From assembly GCA_050258035.1 (NCBI GenBank), contig JBLMYA010000056.1:1-64000 (forward strand): DNA of 64,000 nucleotides, written 5' to 3'. Below the pieces are notes generated by a model. That model was not told where the DNA came from. It did not search any database and saw only the letters and a list, made by a program, of their open reading frames with translations. Within the stretch, counting starts at the first letter, position 1. Each line of letters opens with the position of its first letter. Positions 15,586-23,168 of the stretch are shown here, one piece after another. A program made the translations under genes and the position numbers. Origin of the DNA: DATBLE01 sp050258035 (lineage in GTDB: Bacteria > Actinomycetota > Thermoleophilia > Gaiellales > Gaiellaceae).

Positions 15586-17492
15586 GCGTCGTCGAGTACG
15601 AGGTCGGCCGCCAGCCCGGGCCGCCGATGCGGAAGCGCGTAGAGGTCGACCCGATCACGTTGCGGGTGCTGGGCGGCGCGTACCACGCGATCGCCAAGGA
15701 GATGGCGGGCGTGTTGTTCCGGATGTCCTACTCGTCGATCATCCGCGAGTCCGAGGACCTCGGCGCCGGTATCTTCGACGCAGAGGGCCGCGAGCTCTGC
15801 GAGTCGGACTCGACGCCCATGCACATCGGGTCGTTGCCCTGGTACATCCGCGGTTTCCTCTGGCGCTTGGAGGGCGAGATCGAGGACGGCGACGTGATCG
15901 TCCACAACCACCCGTACCTCGGCGCGTCGCACTCGCCCGACGTCGCCGTCGCCGTGCCGATCTTCCACGACGGGGAGCTGCTCGGGTTCGCTGCCGTCAC
16001 CGCCCACGTCCTCGATGTCGGCGGCTCGTTCCCGGGGATCAACGCCGACGCGTTCGACGTCTACGCCGAGGCGAAGGTCTACAACGCCCTCCGCTGGTAC
16101 CGGCGCGGCGAGCTGAACGAGGACCTCGACCGGATGATCTTCGACAACGTTCGCACCGAGACGATGAACCGCGGCGACATGAACGCGATGCTCGCCGCCT
16201 GCCAGCTCGGCCGCGACCGCTTCCTACGGCTGGTCGAGCGCTACGGGGCCGACGTCGTGATGAGCGCCGCGTACGACTGGATGGACTACTCGGAGACGAT
16301 GCTCCGCCGCGAGATCGAGAAGATCCCCGACGGCACCTACGGGCCGATCGTCGGCTGGCTCGACGACGACGCCCGCAACCGCGACGTGCGGCTGCGCGTG
16401 GAGACGCGGGTGGTCGTCGAGGGTGACGAGATCACGATCGACCTCACCGGGTCCAACCCGGAGGTGCCGACCGGCTACAACGTCCCCTACGAGGGCTCGC
16501 TGCTCGTCTCGTGCTACTACGCCGTGCGCACGATCCTGCTCGACGAGACGACCTTCCCCGAGCACGTGCCCCAGAACGACGGCGTCTTCCGGCCGGTGAA
16601 GGTGATCGCCCCGAAAGGGACGATTTTCAACCCGAACTTCCCACGTGCGTGCTTCTCGCGCTTCTGCCAGACGCAACGGGTGGTCGACAACGTCAACCTC
16701 GCGCTCGCCGACGCCCTCCCCGACAAGGTCACCGGGGGGAACTCGGCCGGCATCCACTTCTGCGCGTACGCCGGCTTCGACGAGTCGGCCGGCGAGTACT
16801 GGCTATACCTCGAGGTCAACGAGGGCTCGTACGGGGGCCGCTCGGGCAAGGACGCGATGGACTCCGTCGACAACCTGATGGCGAACACGCGGAACAATCC
16901 GATCGAGGAGCTCGACATGCGCTTCCCGATGCGCTGCGACCAGTACGAGCTCCGGCCCGAGCCGGCCGCGCCGGGCAAGTGGCGTGGGGGCGTCGGGATC
17001 ATCCGCCGCAACCGCTTCCTCGTCGACGGGACGTACTCGTGCGAGGGCGACCGGCAGACCGACCCGCCGCAGGCCGTCTTCGGCGGCTGGGACGGGCTCG
17101 TCGCGTCGTGCCGCAAGAACCCGGACACGCCCGCCGAGCAGTCGCTTCCGGCGAAGGTGACCGGGATCCCGTTCAAGGCCGGCGAGTTCATCGAGTTCCG
17201 GGAGCCGAACGCCGCCGGCTACGGCGACCCGCTCGAGCGCGATCCCGCGGCCGTGCGCGAGGACGTGCTCGACGACTTCACGTCGATCGAGCTCGCCCGC
17301 GAGGCCTACGGCGTCGTCTTCACGGACGAGCGGACGCTCGAGATCGACGAGCAGGCGACCGGGAACCTGCGGAAGGAGCTGGCCGCCAAGCGAACCGGGA
17401 GCTCGTTGACGGAGTGGTACGCCGACCGGGGGTTGCCGCCTGCCTCGGCGCCCGTCTCAGCGGCGGGGAACGCCGAGTTCTCGATGTCGTGA
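15582..17492 (+). CDS. Hydantoinase/oxoprolinase subunit B (HyuB)
   Basis: 636 aa partner of HyuA, forming the ring-opening (or carboxylating) catalytic complex. Conserved family blocks: RVEVDPITLRVLGGAYHAIAKEM at 19-41 (core DPITLRV), SSIIRESEDLGAGIFDAEG near 50-68, the metal-binding-type NHPYLGASHSPDVAV near 110-124 and GGRSGKDAMDSVDN near 420-433. It starts at ATG 15582 with a 4-bp overlap with hyuA and ends in a 4-bp overlap with the regulator gene, a tightly coupled arrangement. Confidence 0.92.
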   Translation: MSVVEYEVGRQPGPPMRKRVEVDPITLRVLGGAYHAIAKEMAGVLFRMSYSSIIRESEDLGAGIFDAEGRELCESDSTPMHIGSLPWYIRGFLWRLEGEIEDGDVIVHNHPYLGASHSPDVAVAVPIFHDGELLGFAAVTAHVLDVGGSFPGINADAFDVYAEAKVYNALRWYRRGELNEDLDRMIFDNVRTETMNRGDMNAMLAACQLGRDRFLRLVERYGADVVMSAAYDWMDYSETMLRREIEKIPDGTYGPIVGWLDDDARNRDVRLRVETRVVVEGDEITIDLTGSNPEVPTGYNVPYEGSLLVSCYYAVRTILLDETTFPEHVPQNDGVFRPVKVIAPKGTIFNPNFPRACFSRFCQTQRVVDNVNLALADALPDKVTGGNSAGIHFCAYAGFDESAGEYWLYLEVNEGSYGGRSGKDAMDSVDNLMANTRNNPIEELDMRFPMRCDQYELRPEPAAPGKWRGGVGIIRRNRFLVDGTYSCEGDRQTDPPQAVFGGWDGLVASCRKNPDTPAEQSLPAKVTGIPFKAGEFIEFREPNAAGYGDPLERDPAAVREDVLDDFTSIELAREAYGVVFTDERTLEIDEQATGNLRKELAAKRTGSSLTEWYADRGLPPASAPVSAAGNAEFSMS

Positions 17493-18202
17493 AGGCGTAC
17501 GAGCTGGTCGAGATGCGGCTGCGCGCGCAGATCCTCGAGGGCGTGCTCGAGGAGGGTGCCCGTCTGCCGAAGGAAACGGTGCTCGCGGAGGATTTCGGCG
17601 TCAGCCGCGCGACCATCCGCGAGGCGCTCCGGCTGCTCGCCGCGCACGGTCTGATCCGAACCGCCAAGGGGGCCGGAGGCGGCTCCTTCGTCACCGTGCC
17701 CAGCGCGGGCCACCTGTCCGAGTCTCTGCGCTCGGGAATCGATCTGCTCACCGCTGCGGACGACCTGACGCTCGAGGAGCTGCTCGAGGCGCGCGAGCTG
17801 CTCGAGGTGCCCGCCGCCCGTCTCGCGGCGCGGCGCCGCACGGGCGAGGACCTGCTGATGCTCGAGGCGGCGATCCCCGACCGGCCGCTCCACTTGCCGA
17901 CGCAGGAGCAGTTCGTCTACAACCGCGACTTCCACTCCTGCGTGATCGCCGCCTGCGGCAACACGCTCCTCTCGATCGCCGCCCAGCCCGTCTTCGCGGT
18001 GCTCCAGACGCACCTCTCCCGCTCGAAGCTGGGCCGCTCGTGGCATCGCTCGATCAACGACCACCACCGCGGGATCGCCGCCGCGATCGAGAGCGGCGAC
18101 GAGGAGGGGGCGGAGGAGCAGATGCGCGACCACCTGGTGTGGCTGCGCCCGTACTACGAGCAGGCGTGGCGCGCCGCCGGTCGGGCGACCGTCGGCGCGT
18201 GA
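17489..18202 (+). CDS. GntR-family regulator with FCD domain
   Basis: 237-aa transcription factor. Winged HTH at residues 4-70 (FGVSRATIREALRLLAAHGL at 36-55) followed by an all-helical FCD ligand-binding domain; metal/ligand residues are visible in YNRDFHSCVIAACGN and HHRGIAAAIESGD. FCD regulators usually sense small organic acids and repress catabolic operons. Its gene lies inside the operon it would control, coupled by GTGA overlaps on both sides. The four GTCWGAC palindromes in the window, all in promoters, are typical in size and symmetry of this family's sites. The effector is probably a pathway acid. Confidence 0.9.
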   Translation: MKAYELVEMRLRAQILEGVLEEGARLPKETVLAEDFGVSRATIREALRLLAAHGLIRTAKGAGGGSFVTVPSAGHLSESLRSGIDLLTAADDLTLEELLEARELLEVPAARLAARRRTGEDLLMLEAAIPDRPLHLPTQEQFVYNRDFHSCVIAACGNTLLSIAAQPVFAVLQTHLSRSKLGRSWHRSINDHHRGIAAAIESGDEEGAEEQMRDHLVWLRPYYEQAWRAAGRATVGA

Positions 18203-19074
18203 CGGTCGCGTTCGGCATCCAGGGCAGCGGCCAGCAGGTGGACGGCATGCCCGATCCGGGCCGCTACCGGGCGCTCGCGCAGACGGCCGAGGAGCTCGGC
18301 TACGACTCGATCTGGGCCGGTGACCACATCTCGTACCGGCACCCGCTGCTGGACGTGGTCGTCGCCCTCTCCACCTTTGCCGCGGTCACGGAGCGAATCG
18401 CCATCGGAGCCGGCATCGTCCTGCTGCCGCTTCGCCATCCGAGCGTCGTCGCGAAGGAGTTCGCGTCCCTCGACTACATCTCGGGGGGCCGCGTGATTCT
18501 CGGGGTCGGGGTCGGCGGAGAGGGCGAGAAGGACTTCGAAGCGGTCGGCGCAGACCCGCGCGAGCGCGGCGCGCGGACGGACGAGGCCATGCAGGCGCTG
18601 CGCGAGCTGTTCGGCGCGCCGCCGGCAAACTTCAGCGGGCGGTTCTTCACGTTCGAGGAGATCAGCATTGCGCCGGGGCCGGCGCAGGATGGCGGGCCTC
18701 CGCTGTGGGTCGGCGGACGGTCCGAGGCCGCGATCCGCCGTGCAGCGGAGCTCGGCGACGGCTGGATCCCGATCTTCGTTTCGCCCGCGCGCTTCGCGCG
18801 CGGGCGAAAGGAGCTGCCCCCGCACGTCACGCCGGCGGTCACCGTCCCCGCACACGTGGGACCGAAGCAACGGCTCCACGAGCACCTTAGCCGAAGGTAC
18901 TCGGGCATCTCCGAGCACGTCGTCGACCGCTACTGCGTCGCCGGGACACCCGACGAGTGCGTCGCGCGCGTCCGCGAGTACATCGACGCCGGTGCCAGGC
19001 ACATCGTCTTCAACCTCGGCGAGCCCGAGGACGCCGAACGGCTGTGGGAGGTGGCCCGTGCAGCCGCTGGCTGA
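18199..19074 (+). CDS. LLM-class flavin/F420-dependent oxidoreductase
   Basis: Luciferase-like TIM-barrel oxidoreductase, 291 aa from GTG 18199. Motifs: GYDSIWAGDHIS near residues 34-45, IAIGAGIVLLPLRHPSVVAKEFA near 64-86 (core LPLRHP), DYISGGRVILGVGVGG near 88-103, and GPPLWVGGRSEAAIRRAAELGDGW near 159-182, all typical of the F420-dependent branch. Whether it uses F420 or FMN cannot be settled. It may oxidise, reduce or mono-oxygenate a ring or side chain before hydrolysis. GTGA overlap with the regulator gene; overlaps the CoA-transferase gene by 17 bp. A perfect 13-bp hairpin at 18779-18809 is embedded in the codons for SPARFARGRK. Confidence 0.88.
   Translation: MTVAFGIQGSGQQVDGMPDPGRYRALAQTAEELGYDSIWAGDHISYRHPLLDVVVALSTFAAVTERIAIGAGIVLLPLRHPSVVAKEFASLDYISGGRVILGVGVGGEGEKDFEAVGADPRERGARTDEAMQALRELFGAPPANFSGRFFTFEEISIAPGPAQDGGPPLWVGGRSEAAIRRAAELGDGWIPIFVSPARFARGRKELPPHVTPAVTVPAHVGPKQRLHEHLSRRYSGISEHVVDRYCVAGTPDECVARVREYIDAGARHIVFNLGEPEDAERLWEVARAAAG
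18779..18809. repeat. Perfect 13-bp hairpin inside LLM gene
   Basis: TTTCGCCCGCGCG (18779-18791) and CGCGCGGGCGAAA (18797-18809) pair exactly around CTTCG. The encoded stretch aligns normally with LLM proteins, so this is codon-level palindromy inside a working gene. Confidence 0.6.
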
Positions 19075-20272
19075 CGTCCGCGTCCTGGCGGTCGAGCAGT
19101 TCGGCGCAGGCCCCTGGGGCACGCTCCAGCTCGCGGACCTGGGCGCGGACGTGATCAAGATCGAGGACCCGGCCTCGCGCGGGGACGTCGGCCGCTACGT
19201 CCCGCCCTTCGCCGAGGGGGAGGACTCGCTCTTCTTCGAGACCTTCAACCGCAACAAGCGAAGCATCTCGCTCGACCTGCGCCACCCGGACGCCCGCGGC
19301 GTCTTCGAGGATCTCGTCCGCGGGTCGGACGTCGTCTACTCGAACCTCCGCGGCGACCAGCCGTCGAAGCTGCGTCTGACCTACGACGACCTGAAGCACG
19401 TCAACCCGCGCATCGTCTGCTGCTCGCTCTCGGGGTTCGGGACGACCGGCCCCCGCGCCGCGCAGGGCGGCTACGACTACATGATGCAGGGGCTCGCCGG
19501 GTGGATGAGCCTGACCGGCGATCCCGACGGCCCGCCGACCAAGAGCGGTCTCTCGCTCGTCGACCTCTCCGGAGGCTACGCCTCGGTGATTGCGGTGCTG
19601 GCGGGACTCTGGCGCGCCCGGCGGGACGGCGTCGGCTGCGACTGCGACGTCTCGCTGTTCGAGACCGCCCTGCACGAGCTCATGTACGTGGGTACCTGGG
19701 CTGCCTCGCGCGGGTACACGCCGCCCCGCCGCCGCAACTCGGCCCATCCGTCGATCGTTCCCTTCCAGAACTTCGAGACGGCCGACGGCTGGATCGTCGT
19801 CGCCTGCCCAAAGGAGAAGTTCTGGACGCTTCTCTGCGAGACGATCGGTCGCCCGGACCTCGCCGTGCAGTTCCCGAGCTTCGGCGACCGCGACCGGAGG
19901 CGCGACGAGCTGTCCCCGATCCTCGACGACGTGTTCCGCAGTCGGTCGAGCGTAGAGTGGCTCGAGGTGCTCGGGGCGGCGGGCGTCCCGTGCGCGCCGG
20001 TCAACGACGTGGCCGCCGCGATCGACGAGGCGCGGCTCGTCGAGTACGAGCACCCCCGGCTGGGAACGGTGCGCCAGGTCGCCTCGCCGCTGCGCCTGTC
20101 CGGGCCCGAGCCGCCGGTGCGGCCGGCGCCGGCGCGCGGCGAGCACACGGAGCAGGTCCTGGCCGAGGTGTGCGGATACGACCGCGGGCGGATACGCGAG
20201 CTGGCCGACGCGGGGGTGTTCGGAGTCGAGTCGAAAGGAGAGCGAGGTGCCGAGGCAGGCGCTGCAACCTGA
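19058..20272 (+). CDS. Family III CoA-transferase (CaiB/BaiF)
   Basis: 404 aa from GTG 19058. Transfers CoA between carboxylic acids. The catalytic aspartate is D169 (SLVDLSGGY), the same number as in formyl-CoA transferase. Other family blocks: LGADVIKIEDP near 28-38, NRNKRSISLDL near 64-74, SLSGFGTTGPRA near 123-134 and GYDYMMQGLAGWM near 138-150. In this operon it is the only visible CoA-activating step, so it likely makes the CoA ester used by the divergent MaoC/CitE/ACAD operon; itaconate CoA-transferase of Pseudomonas belongs to this family. It overlaps the ridA-like gene by 26 bp. Confidence 0.9.
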   Translation: MQPLADVRVLAVEQFGAGPWGTLQLADLGADVIKIEDPASRGDVGRYVPPFAEGEDSLFFETFNRNKRSISLDLRHPDARGVFEDLVRGSDVVYSNLRGDQPSKLRLTYDDLKHVNPRIVCCSLSGFGTTGPRAAQGGYDYMMQGLAGWMSLTGDPDGPPTKSGLSLVDLSGGYASVIAVLAGLWRARRDGVGCDCDVSLFETALHELMYVGTWAASRGYTPPRRRNSAHPSIVPFQNFETADGWIVVACPKEKFWTLLCETIGRPDLAVQFPSFGDRDRRRDELSPILDDVFRSRSSVEWLEVLGAAGVPCAPVNDVAAAIDEARLVEYEHPRLGTVRQVASPLRLSGPEPPVRPAPARGEHTEQVLAEVCGYDRGRIRELADAGVFGVESKGERGAEAGAAT

Positions 20273-20624
20273 AGGGCTGGCGGTCCCGACGCCGCCCTAC
20301 TCGCCCGTCGTGGTGTCGGGCGACACGGTCTACACGGCGGGCCAGATCGCCCACGACTCGGACGGCAACCTGGTCGAGGGCGGGATCGCGGAGCAGGCGC
20401 GGCAGACGCTCGAGAACGTCCGGACGTGTCTCGAGGCGGCGGGCTGCACCATGGACGACGTCGTCAAGGTGAACGCCTACCTCGCCGACCTCGGGGACTT
20501 CCCGGGCTACAACGAGGTCTACGTCGAGTTCTTCGACCGGCCCTACCCCGCCCGGACCTCGGTGCAGGCGGGGCTTCCGCCCGGCGTGCTGATCGAGATC
20601 GAGGCGGTGGCACGGCGGACGTGA
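20247..20624 (+). CDS. RidA-family enamine/imine deaminase
   Basis: 125 aa, full length. R103 (YPARTSVQAG) and E118 (LIEIEAVA) are the conserved RidA/RutC residues. RidA enzymes hydrolyse reactive 2-aminoacrylate-type enamines; RutC-type relatives act on aminoacrylate in pyrimidine breakdown. In this operon it could clear an enamine released on ring opening. GTG 20247 follows AAAGGAGAGC at good spacing and overlaps the CoA-transferase gene by 26 bp; its stop overlaps the next start (GTGA). Confidence 0.88.
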   Translation: MPRQALQPEGLAVPTPPYSPVVVSGDTVYTAGQIAHDSDGNLVEGGIAEQARQTLENVRTCLEAAGCTMDDVVKVNAYLADLGDFPGYNEVYVEFFDRPYPARTSVQAGLPPGVLIEIEAVARRT

Positions 20625-21520
20625 GCGGCCGCGACCTCGTCGGCTACAGCGCGTCGCCCCCGGATCCGCGCTGGCCGGGCGGCGCGAGGCTCGCCGTCAG
20701 CTTCGTGCTCAACTACGAGGAGGGCGGCGAGCGGTCGCTGCTCGAGGGCGACGGCGAGTCGGAGTCGTACCTGCACGAAGTGGTCGGCGCCGCACCGGCC
20801 GTCGGCCGTCGCAGTCTCGCCACCGAGTCGATGTTCGAGTTCGGGAGCAGGGCCGGGTTCTGGCGCGTGCATCGGATCTTCACCGCCCACTGCCTGCCGC
20901 TGACCGTCTATGCGGTCGGCCGCGCGATCGAGCGGAACCCGGACGCGGCGCGGGCGATGGTCGATGCCGGCTGGGAGGTGGCGAGCCACGGGTGGCGCTG
21001 GATCGACTACGCGGGCTTCTCGGAGGAGGACGAGCGCGAGCACCTGCATCGCGCAATCGAGGCGATCGAGCAAACCTGCGGCACGCGTCCGGTCGGCTGG
21101 TACACGGGCCGGACCTCCGAGCACACCCGGCGGCTCGTCGTCGAGGAGGGCGGGTTCCTCTACGACTCGGACGACTATGCGGACGAGCTCCCGTACTGGG
21201 TCGACGTGGCCGGGCGGCATCACCTCGTGATCCCGTACACCCTCGACGCGAACGACTTCAAGTTCCTGATCCCGAACGGCTTCGCGACCGGCGACGACTT
21301 CCTCGCCTACCTCGTCGACACGTTCGAGCAGCTGTACGAGGAAGGCGGGAGGATGATGAACGTCGGAATGCACTGCCGTATCGTCGGCAGGCCGGGTCGG
21401 GCGAGGGCGCTCGACCGCTTCCTGGCTCACGTCGGGTCGCGCCCGGACGTCTGGGTGACGACCCGCGCAGAGATCGCGCGCCACTGGCACGAGCACCACC
21501 CGCCGGCCGAGGTCGTCTAG
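20621..21520 (+). CDS. puuE: PuuE-type allantoinase / polysaccharide-deacetylase-fold hydrolase
   Basis: 299 aa from GTG 20621. Very similar along its length to metal-independent allantoinase PuuE: RDLVGYSASPPDPRWPGGAR at 4-23, FVLNYEEGGERS near 28-39, ATESMFEFGSRAGFWR near 67-82, SHGWRWIDY near 123-131, GWYTGRTSEHTRRLVVEEGGF near 161-181 (core GWYTGRT), PYTLDANDFKF near 206-216 and MHCRIVGRP near 247-255. PuuE hydrolyses allantoin to allantoate; related enzymes open cyclic imides. No other purine-degradation gene (urate oxidase, HIU hydrolase) is in the window, so a different cyclic ureide or imide is possible. Last gene of the HyuAB operon. Confidence 0.87.
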   Translation: MSGRDLVGYSASPPDPRWPGGARLAVSFVLNYEEGGERSLLEGDGESESYLHEVVGAAPAVGRRSLATESMFEFGSRAGFWRVHRIFTAHCLPLTVYAVGRAIERNPDAARAMVDAGWEVASHGWRWIDYAGFSEEDEREHLHRAIEAIEQTCGTRPVGWYTGRTSEHTRRLVVEEGGFLYDSDDYADELPYWVDVAGRHHLVIPYTLDANDFKFLIPNGFATGDDFLAYLVDTFEQLYEEGGRMMNVGMHCRIVGRPGRARALDRFLAHVGSRPDVWVTTRAEIARHWHEHHPPAEVV

Positions 21521-21532
21521 ACTCGCGTCCGG

Positions 21533-21543
21533 AAGTCTGACAT
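21533..21543. promoter_or_regulatory. GntR-type operator, copy 3
   Basis: AAGTCTGACAT in the 41-bp gap before the SnoaL-like gene. Its flank GTCCGGAAGTC[T/A]GACAT is identical to copy 2 except for the central base, which is far more than expected from the core alone. A TAGACT -10-like box at 21518-21523 overlaps the stop codon of the preceding gene. Confidence 0.7.
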
Positions 21544-21561
21544 TCGAGTCGAGGAGGCATC

Positions 21562-21963
21562 GTGGCCACCCAGACGCAGCCGCTGACCCGCGAGCAGCTC
21601 GCCGCCCTTCCGGACAGCTACTTCAAGGCGGTCGACGCCAAGGACGTCGACGCGATCCTCTCGCACTTCGCCGACGACGCGATCATGACCGTGCAGACCG
21701 ACCACGCGGTCTTCTCCGGCGCGGAGGAGATCCGGCGCATGTTCACCGACTTCTGCGCCAGCTCCGTCTCGATCTTCCACGAGATCAAGAACATCGTCGT
21801 GGAGCCGGGGGCGGGCAAGGTCGCGACCGAGCAGAGCTACATCGGCGAGCTGAACGACGGGACGAAGAACGACATGCACAACTGCAACTTCTTCGACATC
21901 GACGCGGACGGAAAGTTCTCCCGCGTGATCATCTGGATGGCGGGGACGAACCCGCTGAAGTAG
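21562..21963 (+). CDS. SnoaL-like / nuclear transport factor 2-fold protein
   Basis: 133 aa from GTG 21562 with GAGGAGG upstream. The NTF2-like cone fold is suggested by DSYFKAVDAKDVDAILSHFADDA near residues 18-40 (core AVDAKDVDAILSHF), a FSGAEEIRRMF segment and alternating beta strands to the end. Such proteins can be isomerases, cyclases, dehydratases or small-molecule binders; no catalytic set is clear. It has its own copy of the regulon operator, so it is probably a pathway enzyme, for example for isomerising a ring-opened intermediate. Confidence 0.8.
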   Translation: MATQTQPLTREQLAALPDSYFKAVDAKDVDAILSHFADDAIMTVQTDHAVFSGAEEIRRMFTDFCASSVSIFHEIKNIVVEPGAGKVATEQSYIGELNDGTKNDMHNCNFFDIDADGKFSRVIIWMAGTNPLK

Positions 21964-21975
21964 TCCCCGGGCTCG

Positions 21976-22809
21976 CTATTCGCGAGCCAGCGCTCGGTCG
22001 AAGAAGTCGCCGACGATCCGGATCGCGTCCTGCGGGCACTCGACCAGGTCGGCGTGGCCGATGTCGGGGAACTCGACCAGCTCGATCAGCTCGTTCGTCT
22101 CCGCCATCTTCCGCGCACCCAGCCCGCTCGGGGCGAGGTCGGGCGGGCAGAGCACGTCGTGGGTGCCGTTCGTCATCAGCAGCGGCCGCGCGATCTTCGG
22201 GACGAGCGGCGAGAGGTCCATGTTCTCCATCGCCAGGCAGGCTTGCCGCACCGTGTACGGGTCGTTGAGGCCGACGATGTCGCGGACGAGCTGGAAGATG
22301 TTCTCGCCCGCGGGGCTCTCCATGAAGGCGGCGCCCACGGCCTGGGTCGTCACGTGGTCGGAGAACTCGTCCCACGCCATCTCCTCCGCCATCCGGCGCC
22401 AGACGCGGAACACCGTGCGCCGATAGATGTCGGCCTTCGCGAAGGCCACGTCGGCGCAGGCGGCGATCGTCCGCTCCGGGTAGAGGGCGGTGAAGGCGAT
22501 TGCGATCATCCCGCCCATCGAGGTGCCGTGCACGAGGACACGGTCGAGGCCGACCGCGTCCAGGAGCGCCGGGCCGTCCGCGGCCCAGCCTTCGATCGTG
22601 TACGCCTCGCGCGGGCAGGACGACGCGCCGTACCCGCGCGCGTCGAAGGACAGGAGGCGGAAGCCGCGGTCGCGGAAGCCGTCGTTGACGAGGCCGAAGT
22701 TGTGCCGTCCGAACAGCCCGCCGCCGAACTGGAGGACGACCGGGCCGTCGTCGGGCCCTGTCAGCTCGTGGTAGAGCCGCACACCCTCGCCGATGTCGGC
22801 GTAGGCCAC
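21976..22809 (-). CDS. Alpha/beta-fold hydrolase
   Basis: 277 aa. Serine hydrolase: nucleophile S97 in HGTSMGG (94-100), acid in NGTHDVLCPPD near 213-223 and His in IGHADL near 251-256; oxyanion region QFGGGLFGRHN near 27-37. Substrate unknown; related proteins act as esterases, lactonases (3-oxoadipate enol-lactonase) or carbamate hydrolases such as RutD. It is convergent with the SnoaL gene and lies 4 bp from the FmdB-type gene, with which it may share a transcript. Confidence 0.82.
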   Translation of the reverse strand: MAYADIGEGVRLYHELTGPDDGPVVLQFGGGLFGRHNFGLVNDGFRDRGFRLLSFDARGYGASSCPREAYTIEGWAADGPALLDAVGLDRVLVHGTSMGGMIAIAFTALYPERTIAACADVAFAKADIYRRTVFRVWRRMAEEMAWDEFSDHVTTQAVGAAFMESPAGENIFQLVRDIVGLNDPYTVRQACLAMENMDLSPLVPKIARPLLMTNGTHDVLCPPDLAPSGLGARKMAETNELIELVEFPDIGHADLVECPQDAIRIVGDFFDRALARE

Positions 22810-22813
22810 CTAC

Positions 22814-23005
22814 CTAGTCCCAGCTGCGGCCGACGCGGTCCCAGGCGACGTCGCTCGGCAGCCACTCGGTGTTGATCCGCGAGAATAGGCGCGTGACCTT
22901 CTTGCTCCCGCACTTCGGACACGGCGGCGCGGGCTTCGTCGACAGGGAGAGGAACTCCTCGAACTGCTCGTCGCAGGCGTCGCAGCGGTACTCGTAGACG
23001 GGCAT
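22814..23005 (-). CDS. FmdB-family zinc ribbon protein
   Basis: 63 aa. MPVYEYRCDACDEQFEEF with C8 and C11, then PCPKCGSKKVTRLFSR with C29 and C32: the classic FmdB zinc ribbon, named after a putative regulator of formamidase in Methylophilus. A true formamidase gene lies at 35908-36918. Its ATG (23005-23003, minus) shares two bases with the ATG (23004-23006) of the divergent AtzG-like gene within the palindrome CATG, and a TAGACT box lies at 23019-23014, so this mRNA is probably leaderless or nearly so. Confidence 0.85.
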   Translation of the reverse strand: MPVYEYRCDACDEQFEEFLSLSTKPAPPCPKCGSKKVTRLFSRINTEWLPSDVAWDRVGRSWD

Positions 23006-23168
23006 GGAGTCCGAGTCTAGCCCGGTCGAACGCCTGCGGGAAGCCGCTGCCGCCCAGGGCGTCCACCCCACCGAGGAGGACCTCGAGGGCGTCCGGAGCT
23101 TCCTCGATCTGATCCTGCCCGCTCTCTCGGAGATCGAGGAACGGCTCCCTTCCGAGACGGCGCCGTGA
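23004..23168 (+). CDS. AtzG/GatC-like small amidase partner (54 aa)
   Basis: A short frame of 54 codons from ATG 23004 to TGA 23168: a charged start, then VERLREAAAAQGV, PTEEDLEGVRSFLDLILPAL and a C-terminal EIEERLPSETAP. It is predicted to be helical with an LP..P tail, like AtzG (DUF4089), the small subunit that stabilises the amidase AtzE, and like GatC beside GatA. Its stop overlaps the GTG of the amidase gene (GTGA), so the two are co-translated, as expected for a subunit pair. An in-frame stop (TAG 22995-22997) rules out an upstream start. Similarity is by pattern and position, not by a computed alignment. Confidence 0.65.
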   Translation: MESESSPVERLREAAAAQGVHPTEEDLEGVRSFLDLILPALSEIEERLPSETAP

